Origin: Apiotrichum sp. Y4204
Lineage: Eukaryota; Basidiomycota; Tremellomycetes; Trichosporonales; Trichosporonaceae
Reading direction: 5' to 3'
Assembly: GCA_025531455.1 (NCBI GenBank)
Contig: JAMYHL010000035.1
Span: 124,001-188,000 of the forward strand
DNA length: 64,000 nucleotides
Part shown: positions 1 through 12,955 of the stretch, in pieces
Layout of the letters: each line of letters begins with the position of its first letter
How positions within the stretch are numbered: position 1 is the stretch's first letter
Notes under the pieces: model-generated
Told to the model about the DNA's origin: nothing
Database searches by the model: none
Seen by the model: the letters and a program-made list of their open reading frames with translations, nothing else
Translations under genes and position numbers: made by a program

Positions 1-3000
1 TGGACGCCGCCTTCTCCGCCTCATCCTTCATCTTGTCGAGATCCACGGCTCCGCGGTATGACAGAGGATGGAAACAGTTGAAGCTCGCGGGGTCGCGCTG
101 CTTGTAGCCGAACGTGAGATCGATCCACTCAGGAAGGTGCCGCGAGACGTACTCGCTCTCGAGCGCCTCGCGGTTCCAGTGCACGAAGAGCATTGGGTCA
201 TCCAGCGCCCATGGTGGGAGCACGACATCATCCACCTGATCACCCGACACCTGCTTCTTGCCAAAGTTGTGGTGGTTGATGTTGATAAGGAACATGGGCG
301 AATAGTAAAACTCGGGGATCAGCTCGCGCACATCGCCACGGTTCGTGTGTGAGGCAGAGTCCCACGCGCGCGCGACGCTCGAGAACAGACGGTCTGCGAG
401 GTCGAACGAGCCGCCTTGAAGCGTGAGGAAGATTTCCGTGAAGGGCGACACGCGGATCATGTATCCGCACACGATCATGGACGACGAGTAGTGGGTTCCG
501 TAGTGGCTGCCATCAGGATATGATCACGTTTATTTCACTCACAATGGGGTCTCGCCCACTCCCTCGGTCGCCTGATACCTCTCCACCGCTGCGTCTTTCC
601 TCGAGGGTGTGAGAGCGCCCATCGGAAGCCCGAGGTCACGGAACGCGGACTGAGTCGTGAGGTCGAGAATGTGGCTGGTATAATCGGAGAGTACCCAAGG
701 GAAGACGGGGTACTGGGTCACATCGTTCGGCGTGCGTCCCGCGTGCTGATTGATCATCTGAAGGTAGGCAAAGTTCGAGATTTCGCGATTCTGCCAGCGG
801 CGAGTCATGTCCTCGAGCTGGTCGCCACGGGTGACGCGCGCGACTGTGTCAAGCACAAACGAGCCGATGACGGACCGCGCCAGCGCATCGCGCCCCTCGA
901 CCTTGGCCTGCATCTTGGCAACAACGGCCTGGCGCTGTCGCTTGTCCTGGAATACAACGAGGAAGTTCTGCTTGTCGGCAAAGTAAAGCTCGAGCGCAAC
1001 GTCACGGAAAAGGAAGGCCCGCTTGTTGGTCTCCACGATCTCTGCGTACGGCCAACGGTGGGATCGCTGGTCGGAGGGGTCAAAGTCGGCGAGGGTACCG
1101 GACGGAATAGAGAGGACGTCGCGCGGCGCCTGGTCAGCCTCGACGACCTTGCCATCGGGGGTTTTGACGAGGCCGTCGATAAGGTATAGATTGCGCGAGC
1201 CGAGAATCAAAAGGCCGGGAAGCGCATCAACACCCATGATGCGCACAATGTTGTACGCCTCCTCGACAGCGTCTCCTGCCTGGAGTGCCTTGGCCACCAG
1301 GCGCATCTTGTTGTTGGAGTACTCGTACAGATCCGTGAACGACTCGTCGTCGGAACCGTCCTCGCCAGGTGTGGCAGTCGGGGTTGGCTCAGCGAGCGGC
1401 TCAGCAGGCGTCGCAGGGTCTGGCGGTCAATATCACGTTAAAAACTACATCGTCTAAAACTCACCCTCCTCGTCGATGGGAGCCGCCTCGCCCAGGGACA
1501 GCGCAAACGGGTCCTCCCACGGCGCATGGTTGATGCGCGAGACGGCGCTGCTTAGCTCGTCGTTTGACGGAATCGCATCACGTTGCCGGTTCGTCTTTGC
1601 CCTTCCATCATGAACCACATGATCGATTCGCTCGAGGCGGTTGCGCATGCGGAACGGGCCTTCGCTCCCATCCATGCGCCAGATGACCTTTGCGTTCCGG
1701 TCGGCCCACACGCCGTTCTCGCTGCGCATCGCGGCCACCTTGTTGGGCCAGTCGACCTGCGAGAGGCGGTGCCAGTGTTCCTTCCGGTCGAGCGCCATCG
1801 CTGATTGCTGTTGTGAATCCTGTCGTCAGTTGCTGTTAAATACTCTCACACGCACTGTGGAGAGGATAATTAACCGCCACCCGGCATTGCGGTCCTGCTC
1901 AGCCTGGAGTATCGATTCGCCAGTGAGCGTGCGCCGCAACACAGGGCGTTCCATACTGAAGCGTGCGCGCTGCAGCTCGGTCGACGGGCGGCGTTTCAGC
2001 GATGCGGGGCTGATGGGAGAGCTGGCAAAGCGCGAGCCAAACGCGTTGGAGGTCGGCAGGGAGCGTGGGAGTGGCGACGCGGGAGAGATGGGAGTCAGGG
2101 CGCCGGGGTTGGACATGGACGCGCGGAGCTGTTCGACAAGGAGCTTCATCTGCAGAGTAAGCTGTGTAACAGAAGTCTATAGCTTACCTGAGTGATAATC
2201 GTCGGCGGGGCCTTGGACAAGTCTATCATAGCCGTCAGCCAGTTCACGGCCGCGGCGCGCTGGCTTTCTGCGCGGGACGACGCTGCGTCCGTCACGGACA
2301 GCGCTGCAAAGTCCACCAGATTCGGCAGCATCGTCTCGATGCGGCGGGCGGTGATGGCGCGGCGGAACGCTGAAGACTGACGGTACACCTCTGCGAGCTT
2401 GTTGAGCAGGTTTTCTAAACGGTCGTCGTCTGCCTGCTCTGCTGGGGCCGTGGCGGGCGAACTCTGCGACAGGGCCGAGGTCGGATCCCGCTCACATGCG
2501 ACCTGAATAAGCACGTCGAGAGCCGTAAGTAGCGACGCGACCGCAGGGGGACACGAGAGAGACGCGCCGGCTGGACCGCTGGGACCAAATACGAGACGAA
2601 AGATGGTCTCCTGCACCGTGGCGGTCCATATCGGGGCCAGTGTCTTGGCGAGAAGGGCAAATCCGCCCTCACCCTCAAATGAGCGCTGGAAGGACTCGAG
2701 GCCAGATGTTGAGAGGCAGGTGGAGATGATGTCGAGACATGGCAGGGCAACGAACGGTGCCGGATTGCTCTGGAGGAACACCACCAACAGCCTGTGAAGC
2801 GACAGTGCCTTGTTTAGTTTTATCAGCCGCTTCGGCTGGCGCAGAACCTCGGCCACCATTTCTAGCACCATCGCTCCTGGCAGCTGGGAGGCGGTGGGCT
2901 CCGCCGATGTGATAATGGTCGATGAGCCGGCTTCGGTCAGGATTTCATGTTCTTCGGAAAACTCACTTTGACACAATGAAGATACAAGGAAGGCGAAAAC

Positions 3001-6000
3001 TGGCTTTATAGCGTCCTCTGCGCTCCAGCGCGACAAAAGGAACAGACGCAACGCGTTCACAGCGAGGGGGAGTGCGTCTTCCTGGAACCAGTTCTGGCGG
3101 ATGGCAAACAATAACTTCTTAACAGCATTGCTCTTCTGGAAAGTTCGCAGCATGTTGTAACGTTTGTGCTGGGACTTGGAGAGAAGCAGCTCAAAGTGCT
3201 CAAAGTACACGGTCGCGACGTCCAAGGGGGTATGTGCCCACAGCTCAAACTCGAGGCCAATGGCACGGTACGCGGCCGAGTTATGCACAGTCGCGGAGCT
3301 GACGTCAGGTTCCAACCAACTGAAGCACCTACTTAGACTCTTCTGAAGGGATACCGAGGATGGACAACAAGATCTTGGCGCAGGTGACGTCCACCATTGT
3401 GGGCATCTTGCGTCTGAGGATTGCAGCGAGCAAGTCGAATCCGTCTGATGTCAGCCGCGCCTACTCGTCTATTTCCTCACGTATACGCTCCATCTCCTCA
3501 CTCGCGCTCCAGCTGCATTTTATCATATCGTGGAGGATGGTGAGCGTCGTGGCGAGCTGCTCTGTGTCTTGTGCGAGGTCGATGAGCTTGAGCACGACGA
3601 TGCCGCCGCCAACGGACGAGACCGAGTCATCGAGGTCGTGCGTCGCGAACGGGAACACGGTTCCTACAAGGCGGGCACGGGCGTAGGAAAAGTCACGGGC
3701 ACGCACCGCGTGCGGTACGGCTGCATTCAGGACGTGGTCTGTGTCGAGCATGTCCTTGGCGCAGAGGGAGAACATGATGTTCTCTTCTGGGATCGCGTGG
3801 CCGAGGCGCACGGCCCGGACAAGCGGCGAGTTGGCCGGCACGCTCTTCTGCTGTGTCGAGCGCGTCAGCTCGTGGAGGTGGAGATGAATTGCAGCCTCGC
3901 CGTCGTATGACAGGAACTTGTTCAGCGGCTCCTGGAAGTTTCCGTGATAGTGCGAGCCGAGGCAGTACATGAGCATGACAAGTTCTTCCGAGATGACCTC
4001 GTCGAGCAGCAGGGCACGGCCTAGAAGCCACTCATTTCGTCGGTGGTTCAGTCCATGCGCGCTCTCGGCGCTCTGCGCCCCGTCGACCTGCCACGGTCTC
4101 CCGACGCTTGCACGGATCGAAGGCGGCGGCGGCGCCCGCGGGTTGTGGGGATGCGTCCGGGTCTCGGCGCGATGAATCTCCATTTTCGGGACGGGGTATG
4201 CCAGGCGCACGGCGCTGACGCGTTTGCCATTGATAAAGACACGCGCTTCGCCGCCCCCTCCTGACGTGCTACGTCCTTTACGACACCCGACAGCAAAGTG
4301 GACCCATTCGCCGTGCGGGACGAGCGCCTCGATCGCACCGCATATAACCTCTTCAGGTGGCCCCTCCTGTCCTTCGACATAGGACGACAGCCCAATCTGG
4401 GAGTTTTCGAGAATGCGGATCTGGAGGAGAGGATGCGGCGAGTCCTTCTGCGAGAGCTGCAGGAGCGTGACATTATCATTCAGGTGCTTGATATGCACCC
4501 AGCACGCAAAGAGGAAGCCGCGGGTGGAGGACGGCCACGCATGGCACAAGTCGCCCATTTCGATACCACCCTCGACGTCATCCTTGCCACCACTGAAGAC
4601 GAAGGTGTCGGGTGTACGTGACGGCATTAACCCGCGAATGAGATCGAGCACTTCGAGGTTGAGGCTCTCCTCGATCGTGGGCGCGGGAGGAAGGACAACC
4701 CTCAGGACCGACGTTTTGCGTTTCGACTGTTTTGACTGGGACACTTCTGACGCGCTATCTGTCGCCGGTGTCGGTGCCTCGGGGGTGCTGGCCGGAGTCT
4801 CTTCCGGCTTCCGTTCCGGGAGAACATTGCGCACCAGTGTGAACAACCGCCAAGTCTGCTCGGGCGTGACCCCACCCTTGAGAAGGTTGCGGAGTAGCTC
4901 GAGATACATCGCGCGCATGCCCTCCGTGGGTTCTAACCAGTCAGGGCGGGGCGGGACGTCGTCTGCTTCGGCATTCTGGTACCATTCGTCTCGCGGGGGG
5001 AAGGTCACTTCGATCGGGCGCGGGGGCTCCCACCCGTAGATGCGCGTGATGAGGAAATCTGGCAGGAAGGGCAGGTGAGTACGGATGAGGAAGAGGTCAG
5101 CAGTGCGTCGCGAAGCGACGACGAGGATCTGTAGCGTGATGCGGATAAGCTTGCTGTGAGTGACGTCCCCTTCCAGCTCTCCTGCCAGTAGGGTATCCGG
5201 CCAGAGGTCTTCCTCGCCCGCCCCACGCAGGCCCCAGAGATATGCCCATAGCAATGGAAGTCCAGACGCGCAGCGCAGCGTGATGTCGCTGAACTTGTTC
5301 TCCAGGGTCTTTGGATTCGCCGCCAGCTCCTCGAGATTCCCGCTGAAGAGCGACAGGAGCGCGTAGTTGTTTCCCAGCAGATGCGCAAGCAGCAGGCCGA
5401 GTACGCGCGTATCCGGCGCCGTACCACCCTCTTTCCGTTCCGACAGGGCCCGCAGCGGTTTTAGAAGCGACGCGTACCCGTACGATTCCTGCCGTCAGCC
5501 ATTAACATTATGCACGACGCACGTTGAACATCCTCGCGCCGCGGCGGTCTTCCGTTGCCCAGCCCAACACTTCAAGACACAGGCGCTGCGCCTCATTGCG
5601 CTGCACCTCCTCGACCTGCCACTGCTCCTCGTCAACGTCTTCCGGCTGCGGCTTCCACCTCAGCGCGGCGAGGCAGTCCAGTAGGCGGTCAAACCCCCGG
5701 TGATGGCGGAACGCGTGCAGTGCTGGCGGCGTCGGGCGTACCGACAATATTTCGGAAAATGTCTGCGTGTCAGCTCTTGTTAGTATCGTTCGCTCACTTC
5801 AACAAGATACATCGTGCCAGTGACATCCTGAAGGCCATGGAGGAGGCCGAGGACCTGGATCGCGGTGGGGTCCGAGTCGTCTCCGTCGTCGTCATCGTCC
5901 TCTTCTGCGGCGTTGAGGTTGAGCGCCGCCAGGCCCGCCGCAGCGGAGAGAAGCGCGGGGTCCGCCGCTGCAGGTCCTGGGTTCACGAGCGAGCTGGAGC

Positions 6001-6148
6001 GCGAGCGGTTGACGTTAGAACCGGAACGCGAGCGTCCGCCGAACGCCGCTGCGATCGGAGATGCTGGCTGGGGCTCGCTGCTCACTGGCGAGCGGTCGGC
6101 GCCCGGCGAGTCTGGCGGGCGCGCGAGGTCCTTGAGTAGCCGAAGCAT
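1..6148 (-). CDS. BPH1: BEACH-domain vesicle/lysosomal trafficking protein, C terminus off the left edge
   Basis: A large multi-exon gene read right to left; the 3' end lies outside the window. The chosen ATG (6148-6146) opens with [15 protein letters not shown] and a serine-rich, acidic low-complexity stretch. Helical armadillo-like sequence follows (long exons near 5254-3461 and 3315-2146). A concanavalin-A-like domain is encoded around 4600-3900 ([15 protein letters not shown], then GEWVHFAVG and [18 protein letters not shown]). The PH-BEACH linker lies near 1798-1454 ([19 protein letters not shown]) and 1306-890 ([15 protein letters not shown]). The BEACH domain starts near 810 ([19 protein letters not shown], then [15 protein letters not shown]) and continues through [20 protein letters not shown] and [13 protein letters not shown] to the edge. 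This is the BEACH family order (LYST, neurobeachin, yeast Bph1), which usually ends in WD repeats; here those would be off-window. Family proteins act in vesicle fusion/fission and lysosome size. Small introns interrupt it, for example near 520-535, 1307-1453 and 5470-5510. The family is certain; orthology to Bph1 is likely. Confidence 0.9.
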
Positions 6149-6812
6149 GGGTGGACCTGATCCTGGTCGTGGAATGAACTGGGAGCTGCGCCTACACGAC
6201 ACGAGTGTGCCGCCACGTCAGAGAGGGCGACTGCGAGAGGTGATGTTTAGGAGACGCGGAGTGTGGCGTGTGGAGAAAGGATCCAAATGGAGAGAATGGT
6301 GATGAGAAGGGGAGAGAGTGAAAGGCCGACTGGATAATTTCTCAGAGCGAGGGGCGACAGCCTCGACAGCAGGAGGGTGCAACACGTCGAGCTCGATGTT
6401 GAGCTCGGATGTCGGATGTCGATGTCGAGTGCGATGTCCAGATGGTGCAGATGGTCCAGCATGACGCAACAGCCACAGAGCCAGACAGGGCAATCAATCT
6501 CACAAACTCACAATCCAGGGGAAGAGGACCACAGCCATCCAGCCTGATACAGTGGTTTCCCACGGTGGACTGCTCCTGTGGAGGCTCAACCTCCCTCTGG
6601 GATCCTCGTCCGGGCCATCGGCAACGGCGACGACGGCCCAACCTCCAGCTAGCAGCTATTTTTCATGTTGATATTTGTTAATTCGTTGTGCATGTATGGT
6701 CACACAAGCACAACCAGAAGGTTCCCTTTACAGTACATACATCACATCATCATCTAGGCGTCCGTCTATAAACAATCAATTACACCGGCCTGTCCGGGAA
6801 GCTAGGGCAAGT
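6149..6812. other. Intergenic region between the BEACH gene and a small secreted-protein gene
   Basis: This is the 5' flank of the BEACH gene and the 3' flank of the neighbouring small gene, both on the minus strand. Short open frames occur on both strands but show no family signature, conserved-looking start or splice pattern. GAT/GTCGAT-rich simple sequence is present near 6390-6440. I see no RNA gene. Confidence 0.6.
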
Positions 6813-7222
6813 CTAGAAGAGAGCAATAGCGCCGACAGCGACACCGACGACGGCGCTCGAGATGACATAGGTGTGCGCGCCCGAGTTGCTCTTGAAGGCG
6901 TCGCCGATGCCGCCGATAATGTCGCCGGCCTTTCCGGTGCCCTCGGCGAGGACGCTCTTGACGGTGGAGCCTGCGGGGGAGTTGACGAGCGACTCGAGCA
7001 CAGAGTGGGCGTCGGACGCGACCTCCTTGACATTGTTGATGCCGTTGCTGACGACCGAGGCGGTGTCCCCGCGCAGGTTGTCTGCTGTCAGTATTTGTTT
7101 GCGTCTGGTGTTCTGCAGGACTCACCATCGTCACGGCGCACAGGAGCAGGGGTGACGCGGGCCTCGGGGGCGGCAAGCGCGACAGAGGCGACGGCGGCGA
7201 CGGCGAGGATGGAGAGCTTCAT
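6813..7222 (-). CDS. Small secreted protein with signal peptide and hydrophobic C terminus (possible GPI anchor)
   Basis: Two exons, 7222-7126 and 7084-6813, with a 41-nt intron (GTGAG...CTGACAG), encode 122 residues. The first 18 residues (MKLSILAVAAVASVALAA) are a clear signal peptide, followed by a PEARVTPAPVRRDD segment whose RR could be a Kex2-type processing site. The middle is Ser/Asn/Gly/Val-rich and has no cysteines. The protein ends in a small-residue stretch (SNSGAH) and then a hydrophobic tail (VISSAVVGVAVGAIALF), the layout of a GPI attachment signal or a single C-terminal anchor. A TATAAGAA box lies on the same strand about 100 nt upstream (7332-7325). I do not recognise the family. 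A small cell-wall or secreted surface protein is the best guess; an antimicrobial or effector role cannot be read from the sequence. Confidence 0.75.
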
Positions 7223-10200
7223 TGTGGGGTTGTAGGGGTGTTGGTAGCGGGGTTCGAAGGGGTGTGAAAGTCGTTGGAAGTCGCTCGGGTTGAAGATGGG
7301 GATGAGTTCTGGTCGCCGTTTCTATTCTTATACCCTTCGCTCCCTCGCACACAAGAACACACGATGTATACGGGGAATAAGTAACAGCTGTGCCTCCGCA
7401 CGCCTCCGTGCTGTGCCCCGCCCTCGCCCCCTTCCCTTGTGGACGCAGGGGCCAGGCCTCGCAGGCCACAACGCAGTGCCGGCTGCCCCGAAGGCATCGA
7501 AGGGGATCCGGAAAGAAGTCTGCGAAGCTGTGACTGGCCATGACTGGCTTTGGACAACAAGCTTCGCCAAGCCTGCGCGACGCCTGCAGTGCGCAGTGCA
7601 TTGCATTGGGTGCGGTGCAGGCACAGCGATGGCCCTGCTTGGTGCTGTGGGCTGTGACAGTAGTAGTACGAGTGATGTTTCATGTTCCCCCTCGGGGTCA
7701 CAGCGCGCAGCGTACAGCCTGCACCGCTCGAGCTAGGCGGCGCTAGGGCTCTGCGGGCCGGGCGGGATCGCCCTCCGAACAGCACAGACAGCACGGACAC
7801 CCCGGGCAAAGCTGAGCACCAGAGAGGTGCTGCAGGCGCGCAGGCCAGCTGAGTGCTGAACGCCACATGCTGTGAAGCGCTGCGGTGCCCATACCAAGCA
7901 GTGGCTTCGATCCCCGATGATCTATCTATGCGATGCGCCATCCTTGAAATATTGATATATTGCCTTGACTACCTAGGCTTTTACATCTGGCCAGGCGGTA
8001 AATTATTCAGGTATACAGTACATTCCAGAGGCCAGAAATAGGAAAGAGGGTTAGGACCGATTGGGTCAAGACAGAATCCAGGATTCAGAACATACAGGGA
8101 TCTGGATCGAGAGGGGGGGCGGAAGGATTGTGGGAAACGGGTACAGTACTGTACAAGCTGCAAGCAACAAGCATTGCCGCTGGCTGTGCTGGCAGTGTAT
8201 AGTAAAAGGTGCGCCGAGTCGCAATATAACGCCCTTCTCCCCAACGAGACGTAGATCGATCTCTTGGCATTGCGCATTGTGCCGCAGCACCTGCAGATCA
8301 GTGCAAGAAGGAGTACAGATCGTACAGAATCATAGGATGTACAGGAATCACCTGAAGGAGCACCCCGAAACGGTGGTGCAGTCCTGTTCCTATGATTCCT
8401 ACAATTCCGATCACCAGACACGTAGGTACCGCGCTTGCCTCTTCCAGTAACTCGCAGCCTGTGAGATGTGGGATCTGGCCACAAACATGTCTAGCTCGCC
8501 GGTACATGCTGCCCCGTCGCAGCTCTCGGGTCTGAGTATCTAGGGGAGAGGGTGCGGCGGGCGGAGAGTAAAGAGTGAAGAGCAGAGTGTTTTGGAGCTT
8601 GTCGGAGGTCGTCGACAGGCGCGATTGGTGTAACGCGCACACTTCTCACACTCCCCTCTTCACCGCTTCACGCTTCACACTACTCACGAACCTGTCCCTG
8701 TCATCTTCGATTGACCAGCAGCCAGAATGTACCGGGCCCAGAAGATGCTCACGCACCGCATCTTGCACCGCCTGCCTGGCCTGTCGTTCGGGTCTCGCGA
8801 GTAGTCGCATTCTGATTTTCGATCTCTTCCATTGCAGAACCGCCGGCCGAATTGCTTTGGCGGATAGTCCTAGGATGTCAAGTGGGAACGCGAGCGCGTC
8901 GGTGGGACATGTCACCTGACCGAAACTGAAGCCTGCAACAGCTATCCTGACATATCCTGGAGATAACCGCGCGTTGCGTGTATTTCTGTTTCTTGGCCTG
9001 ACGTTTAGGAGTGGGCGGGTGGAGCGATAAAGACGCCGAGATGCGATAAGCTTCGCGCCTCGGCTTTTGGACGATGATCTGTTGATCGTCTGATCTTCTG
9101 CCGATGCAGCGACGCCACGCCTATCCGCTGCCGTTATTACTTCGCGAGATTGCGAGAGATCGCAGATCCTCATTGTAGTCTGGGTATCCCGTATATCGGT
9201 ATATGACACCATCTTGGCCTCCCAGCCGGAAGTCTGGCCCTCCTAGACTCTGCATCGCATCTTCAGGATACAATGACTGATTAATAAATGTATGAATGAA
9301 TCCTGCGCAGTAGATCAGCAGGCAAACTCTCACAGGCACTGCAGAACATGAACATTGCAATTGGGAATTAATAAGTCTCACACATCTACGAGCTGCGCTG
9401 CTAAGCATGCTGATGTGTGCCTGCCCTGCATGCACAGCAAACCCCTCACCCTCCAACTGCCACTCGTCACTTAACGTGGCTCATGAGCCGCCACGCACTG
9501 CATGAATGCCGCCACGGATGAGTCGGGGTGGTTGCCACGGTCCACGCTCTAACTCAAAACCGCGTCCCAGTTACACGAATCGGCGAGCTGGCCGAGATGT
9601 TGTTCAGCCAGGACTGTAGAGTGGCGAGACTGGCTCGCAGACAGATTACATAGAGAGTGGGGGGTGCAACAAAGGACATTAGATGACGCAGTGGCGGAGA
9701 CGGCCGCCGTCTGCCCCAACCCATGGGCACCCGGGAAAACCCCGCAGTCCTGGAAATTGCCCACTTATACCCACATGGAGAGTCGGACAAAGACGCGAGC
9801 TCGCGAGACTGGAGACGAACAAGACCTCGCTTGGTTTAACATCAGCAGTAGTGGGGCATGCAGCACGCGAGCCCATCAGGTATTCAGTATTCAGTGCTCA
9901 CCCCGCATCGGGGTATGGTGCCCCCCCCTAAAGCCTACCGCCATATGGCCCATGCATTCGAAGAGTGAAAAAGTGGCCCATATCTCATGGCTCACCATCG
10001 CCGACGCCGAGATGCACGCGGACACTGTGGATGAGGACGCGATCTGCAGCGACGTGCACGTGACAAATGCCCGTGGGGTCGGGGAATTGGCCGGGGTTCG
10101 GGAGATGAGGCAGATGAGCAAGATGAGCGAGTGGCCGAGGTGGATTGATGGATTGATGGACGGGATGTGGGGGGCCGGCCGGGGCAATGTCATGTCGCGT

Positions 10201-10318
10201 GTGGAGGGCCTCTTCCGATCTCTCGACCCTACTCAAGACTTTACCATCACTCACAACACCCCGCATCACATTCTATACCCCACCTCACCCCTCCTCCGTC
10301 TCCCCAACTCCGCCCGCA
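7223..10318. other. About 3.1 kb intergenic region, no supported gene
   Basis: The region carries the divergent promoters of the small secreted-protein gene (minus) and creC (plus). Open frames on both strands are short, overlap each other, and lack domain motifs or joinable splice sites. Small palindromes such as GTACAGTACTGTAC near 8143 and TA-rich patches near 7940-8040 are visible. A C/T-rich leader (10250-10318) immediately precedes creC. Confidence 0.6.
7325..7332 (-). promoter_or_regulatory. TATA box of the small secreted-protein gene
   Basis: TATAAGAA on the minus strand, about 100 nt upstream of the ATG at 7222. Spacing and sequence fit a core promoter; no experiment supports it here. 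Confidence 0.45.
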
Positions 10319-12710
10319 ATGGAGCTGTACATCCCGCCGCCGACGCACTACCTCCCGCGCCTCGCCCCCCCGCGGCCGATGGTCCCGACCGTCCCTGTCG
10401 TGCCCCCGCCCGACCTGCCCGACACATTGGCCGCGCCGGAGGGGACGTACCACTTGGCGCCAAAGACATTCTTCCCCGAGGTCGAGGTTTCCGGGCCCTT
10501 GCCGTCCGAGGTCAGCCGGCCGGGGACGATGCCCATGGGTCCCGGGTCCGCGTTCATGGGCGCCGCGGGCTTCGGGATGACTGGGCCGTCGTTCACCCCC
10601 ATGCCGACGCTCACCTCGCCGAACATCTTCGCCGTCTCCGCAGGCTCATCCCTCGTCAACGGCCAGTGGCAGCCGGGACACTCGCCCAAGATGACGTTTG
10701 CGGATGTGTGGTACCCCGCCCGAGTGCCCGGCAAGGAGAGCAGTTTTGGCACGCTTGTCCGCCTCGGCCTTGGGAAGAAGGCCGAGACGCCTGCGCCGCA
10801 GGCCCCCAACGCCGCGCCCAAGGACCTGCACGAGGAGGAGTATTCCGACACTGAGAGCGAGACGTCGTCGACGGACGTCCCGGCCCCGGCAGCCAAGCAC
10901 AACCCCATCTCCCCCCACGGCGAATGTGGCCCATCAGCCGCAAAAGGCAAGGGAAAGAAGCAGGACAAGTCGCTGTCGAGCTCGCGCGGCGGCATCATCA
11001 CACGTGTCAGCCCCAACCTCAATCTCGGGAGCATCATGGACGAGAAGGGCAAGAACGGCGGCGAGCGCGTTCGCTGGGCGTTCTGGAACATGGGAAGGCT
11101 GTTCTGCTGGGCAGAAGAAGGTGGTTCATCGGTATGTGTCTTTTGCTCGGGATCTGTGGTGCGCGGCCGGTCGGCCGATTCACCCGTAGTCATTGTCACC
11201 ACCATGTGGGACCGTGCTGGGCGGTGCGCGGGTCTGTGCTGTCTGTGCGGGCCTTGCAGTGGTGCAAACCATGCATTGCCTTCTCAGGTCCTGGTTCGAC
11301 TCCAAATCGAAATGTCGTCTTGCTGACTCCTAGGAAAATCTTGCGACTGTCGTGTTCCAGTCGCCGCCGACTGCGCACGCCATCTCGCAGCTCACTGTGG
11401 GCCCCGAGCGCCAGGACATTGTCGTCGGGCTCGAGACGGGCGATCTCATCTATCTCGACTTTATCAATGACCGGATGGAGCGCTTCAATGCCGGGGTGAG
11501 TCATGCGGGTCCGAGCACGCGTTTGGAGTCGACCAAGTGTCTCCATTTCATGACTCCAATTTTCTCCATTGGGAGTCACACTAACCCCTAGGGCAAGGTG
11601 ATCAAGTCGGCCGTGACGGGTGTCTACTTCGACCCGCGGGGCGGCGACCGCTTCGTCGTGTCCTTTGCGGACAACACGATAGTGCAGGCACACTTGTATG
11701 GCGAGGACCCGTCGGACGCGGCCATGGCGATTATCGCGCCGCTGCCGCGCCCGTGGACGAGCCACTTTGACGCCGAGATGGCGCGCCTCGCCGAGGAGGA
11801 CAAGGAGCGCGCAGCGGTCGAGGAAGCTAAGCAGGCCGAGAGCGGGCCGCCGTCGCCGACAAAGAACGAGCGCAACCGCAATCTCGACCGCCTGATCGAA
11901 TGGGTCAACGACGAGTGGGCCGTCCCCGCCTCGGAGCGCGACAAGAAGGGCGAAAAGTACCCTTGGGCAGGCAGGAACCCGCTCGCCGTCGCGCGCCTCG
12001 GATGCGACACGGTCATCACCGCCATGGCGTACTCGCCCGACGGCCGCTGGCTCGCCATCACCACCAAGGACGGCCTGCTCCGCCTCGTCGACACGGAGGT
12101 CAACCGGTGAGCTAGCATCTCCATTATACGAGCTGACAGCAGGGTGACGGATGTGTTTGAGAGCTACTTTGGCTCGCTCAAGTGCGTCGCGTGGTCGCAG
12201 GACAGCCGCTTTGTGGCGGTCGGCGGCGAGGACGATCTCGTAACCATCTACTCTGCGCGGGAATCGCGCCTCGTCGCGCGTTGTCAGGGACACACGGGCT
12301 TCGTGACGGGTATCGCGTTTGACCCGACGATGCGCTCCGAGGGTCGCGGATACCGCTTTGGCTCGGTGGGCGAGGACGGCAAGCTGCTCCTGTGGGACTT
12401 TAGCGTCGCGGCGCTGCGCAAACCGCGTCACCACCACCTGTCCAACGCGTCGCACTACCGCATCGCCTCGAATGCCAGCCTTCCCCTCGCGGTCAGCGAC
12501 GGCGCGACGTTCCATCCCGCGCCGCCAAAGTCCGAGGTCGCGATGCTCCAGCCTGTCCTTGCACGCGTCGTCGAGGGCAACCTCATGAGCGCGCTGTACA
12601 TGGGCCCCAAGACGATCGCGACGGTCAGCCGCGCTGGGAGCATCAAGTTCTGGACTCGGCCGCCGAGGCAGCCGCGGAAGAAGCGCTCGAAGAAGGTCCC
12701 GAGCGAGTGA
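10319..12710 (+). CDS. creC: CreC/WDR20-type WD40 protein, cofactor of a ubiquitin-specific protease
   Basis: Four exons (10319-11131, 11334-11495, 11592-12106, 12143-12710) give 685 residues. The first 270 residues are a Pro-rich N terminus with an acidic/serine patch (EEEYSDTESETSSTD). The WD40 part starts near KSAVTGVYFDPRGGDR. Visible blades include TVITAMAYSPDGRWLAITTK, LKCVAWSQDSRFVAVGGEDD, TGIAFDP...FGSVGEDGKLLLWDF and a last blade ending GSIKFW. The protein ends in a basic tail (RKKRSKK). Order and motifs match fungal CreC and animal WDR20/DMWD. In Aspergillus CreC stabilises the deubiquitinase CreB in carbon catabolite repression; in fission yeast the homologue Bun62 binds Ubp9. The introns are 202, 96 and 36 nt. 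The gene is convergent with carboxypeptidase S, 245 nt downstream. The second known cofactor of the same enzyme class, WDR48, is encoded at 51535-55744. Confidence 0.9.
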
Positions 12711-12955
12711 GGTGTGTGGATAGGGGGTTGAGCAGCGGTTGTCGAGGAGGTGGGAGAGAGTGTTGAGATGCGGGGATGTGGATGCTCGTTGTATAGATGT
12801 CTGTAGACTGCAGATGTCGCGTATATTGTCAACTGATGTCGCGGTATGGAGGCTGCAAATTCGGTTTGCATTGTTGCATTACCACTACTTCTTTGAAGCT
12901 ATTGTACTGTCCAGCGACTGCTGGCGAAATATTGTCCGTCTCGCCTGCGATCCGC

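Noticed and set aside
10187..10318. In-frame upstream extension of creC by 44 codons
   Set aside because: The extension is C/T-rich leader sequence translating as low-complexity Ser/Pro/Thr. The ATG at 10319 starts directly at the conserved-looking protein.
11280..11320. GGTTCGACTCC in the first creC intron, resembling a tRNA B box
   Set aside because: The T stem does not close and there is no cloverleaf around it.
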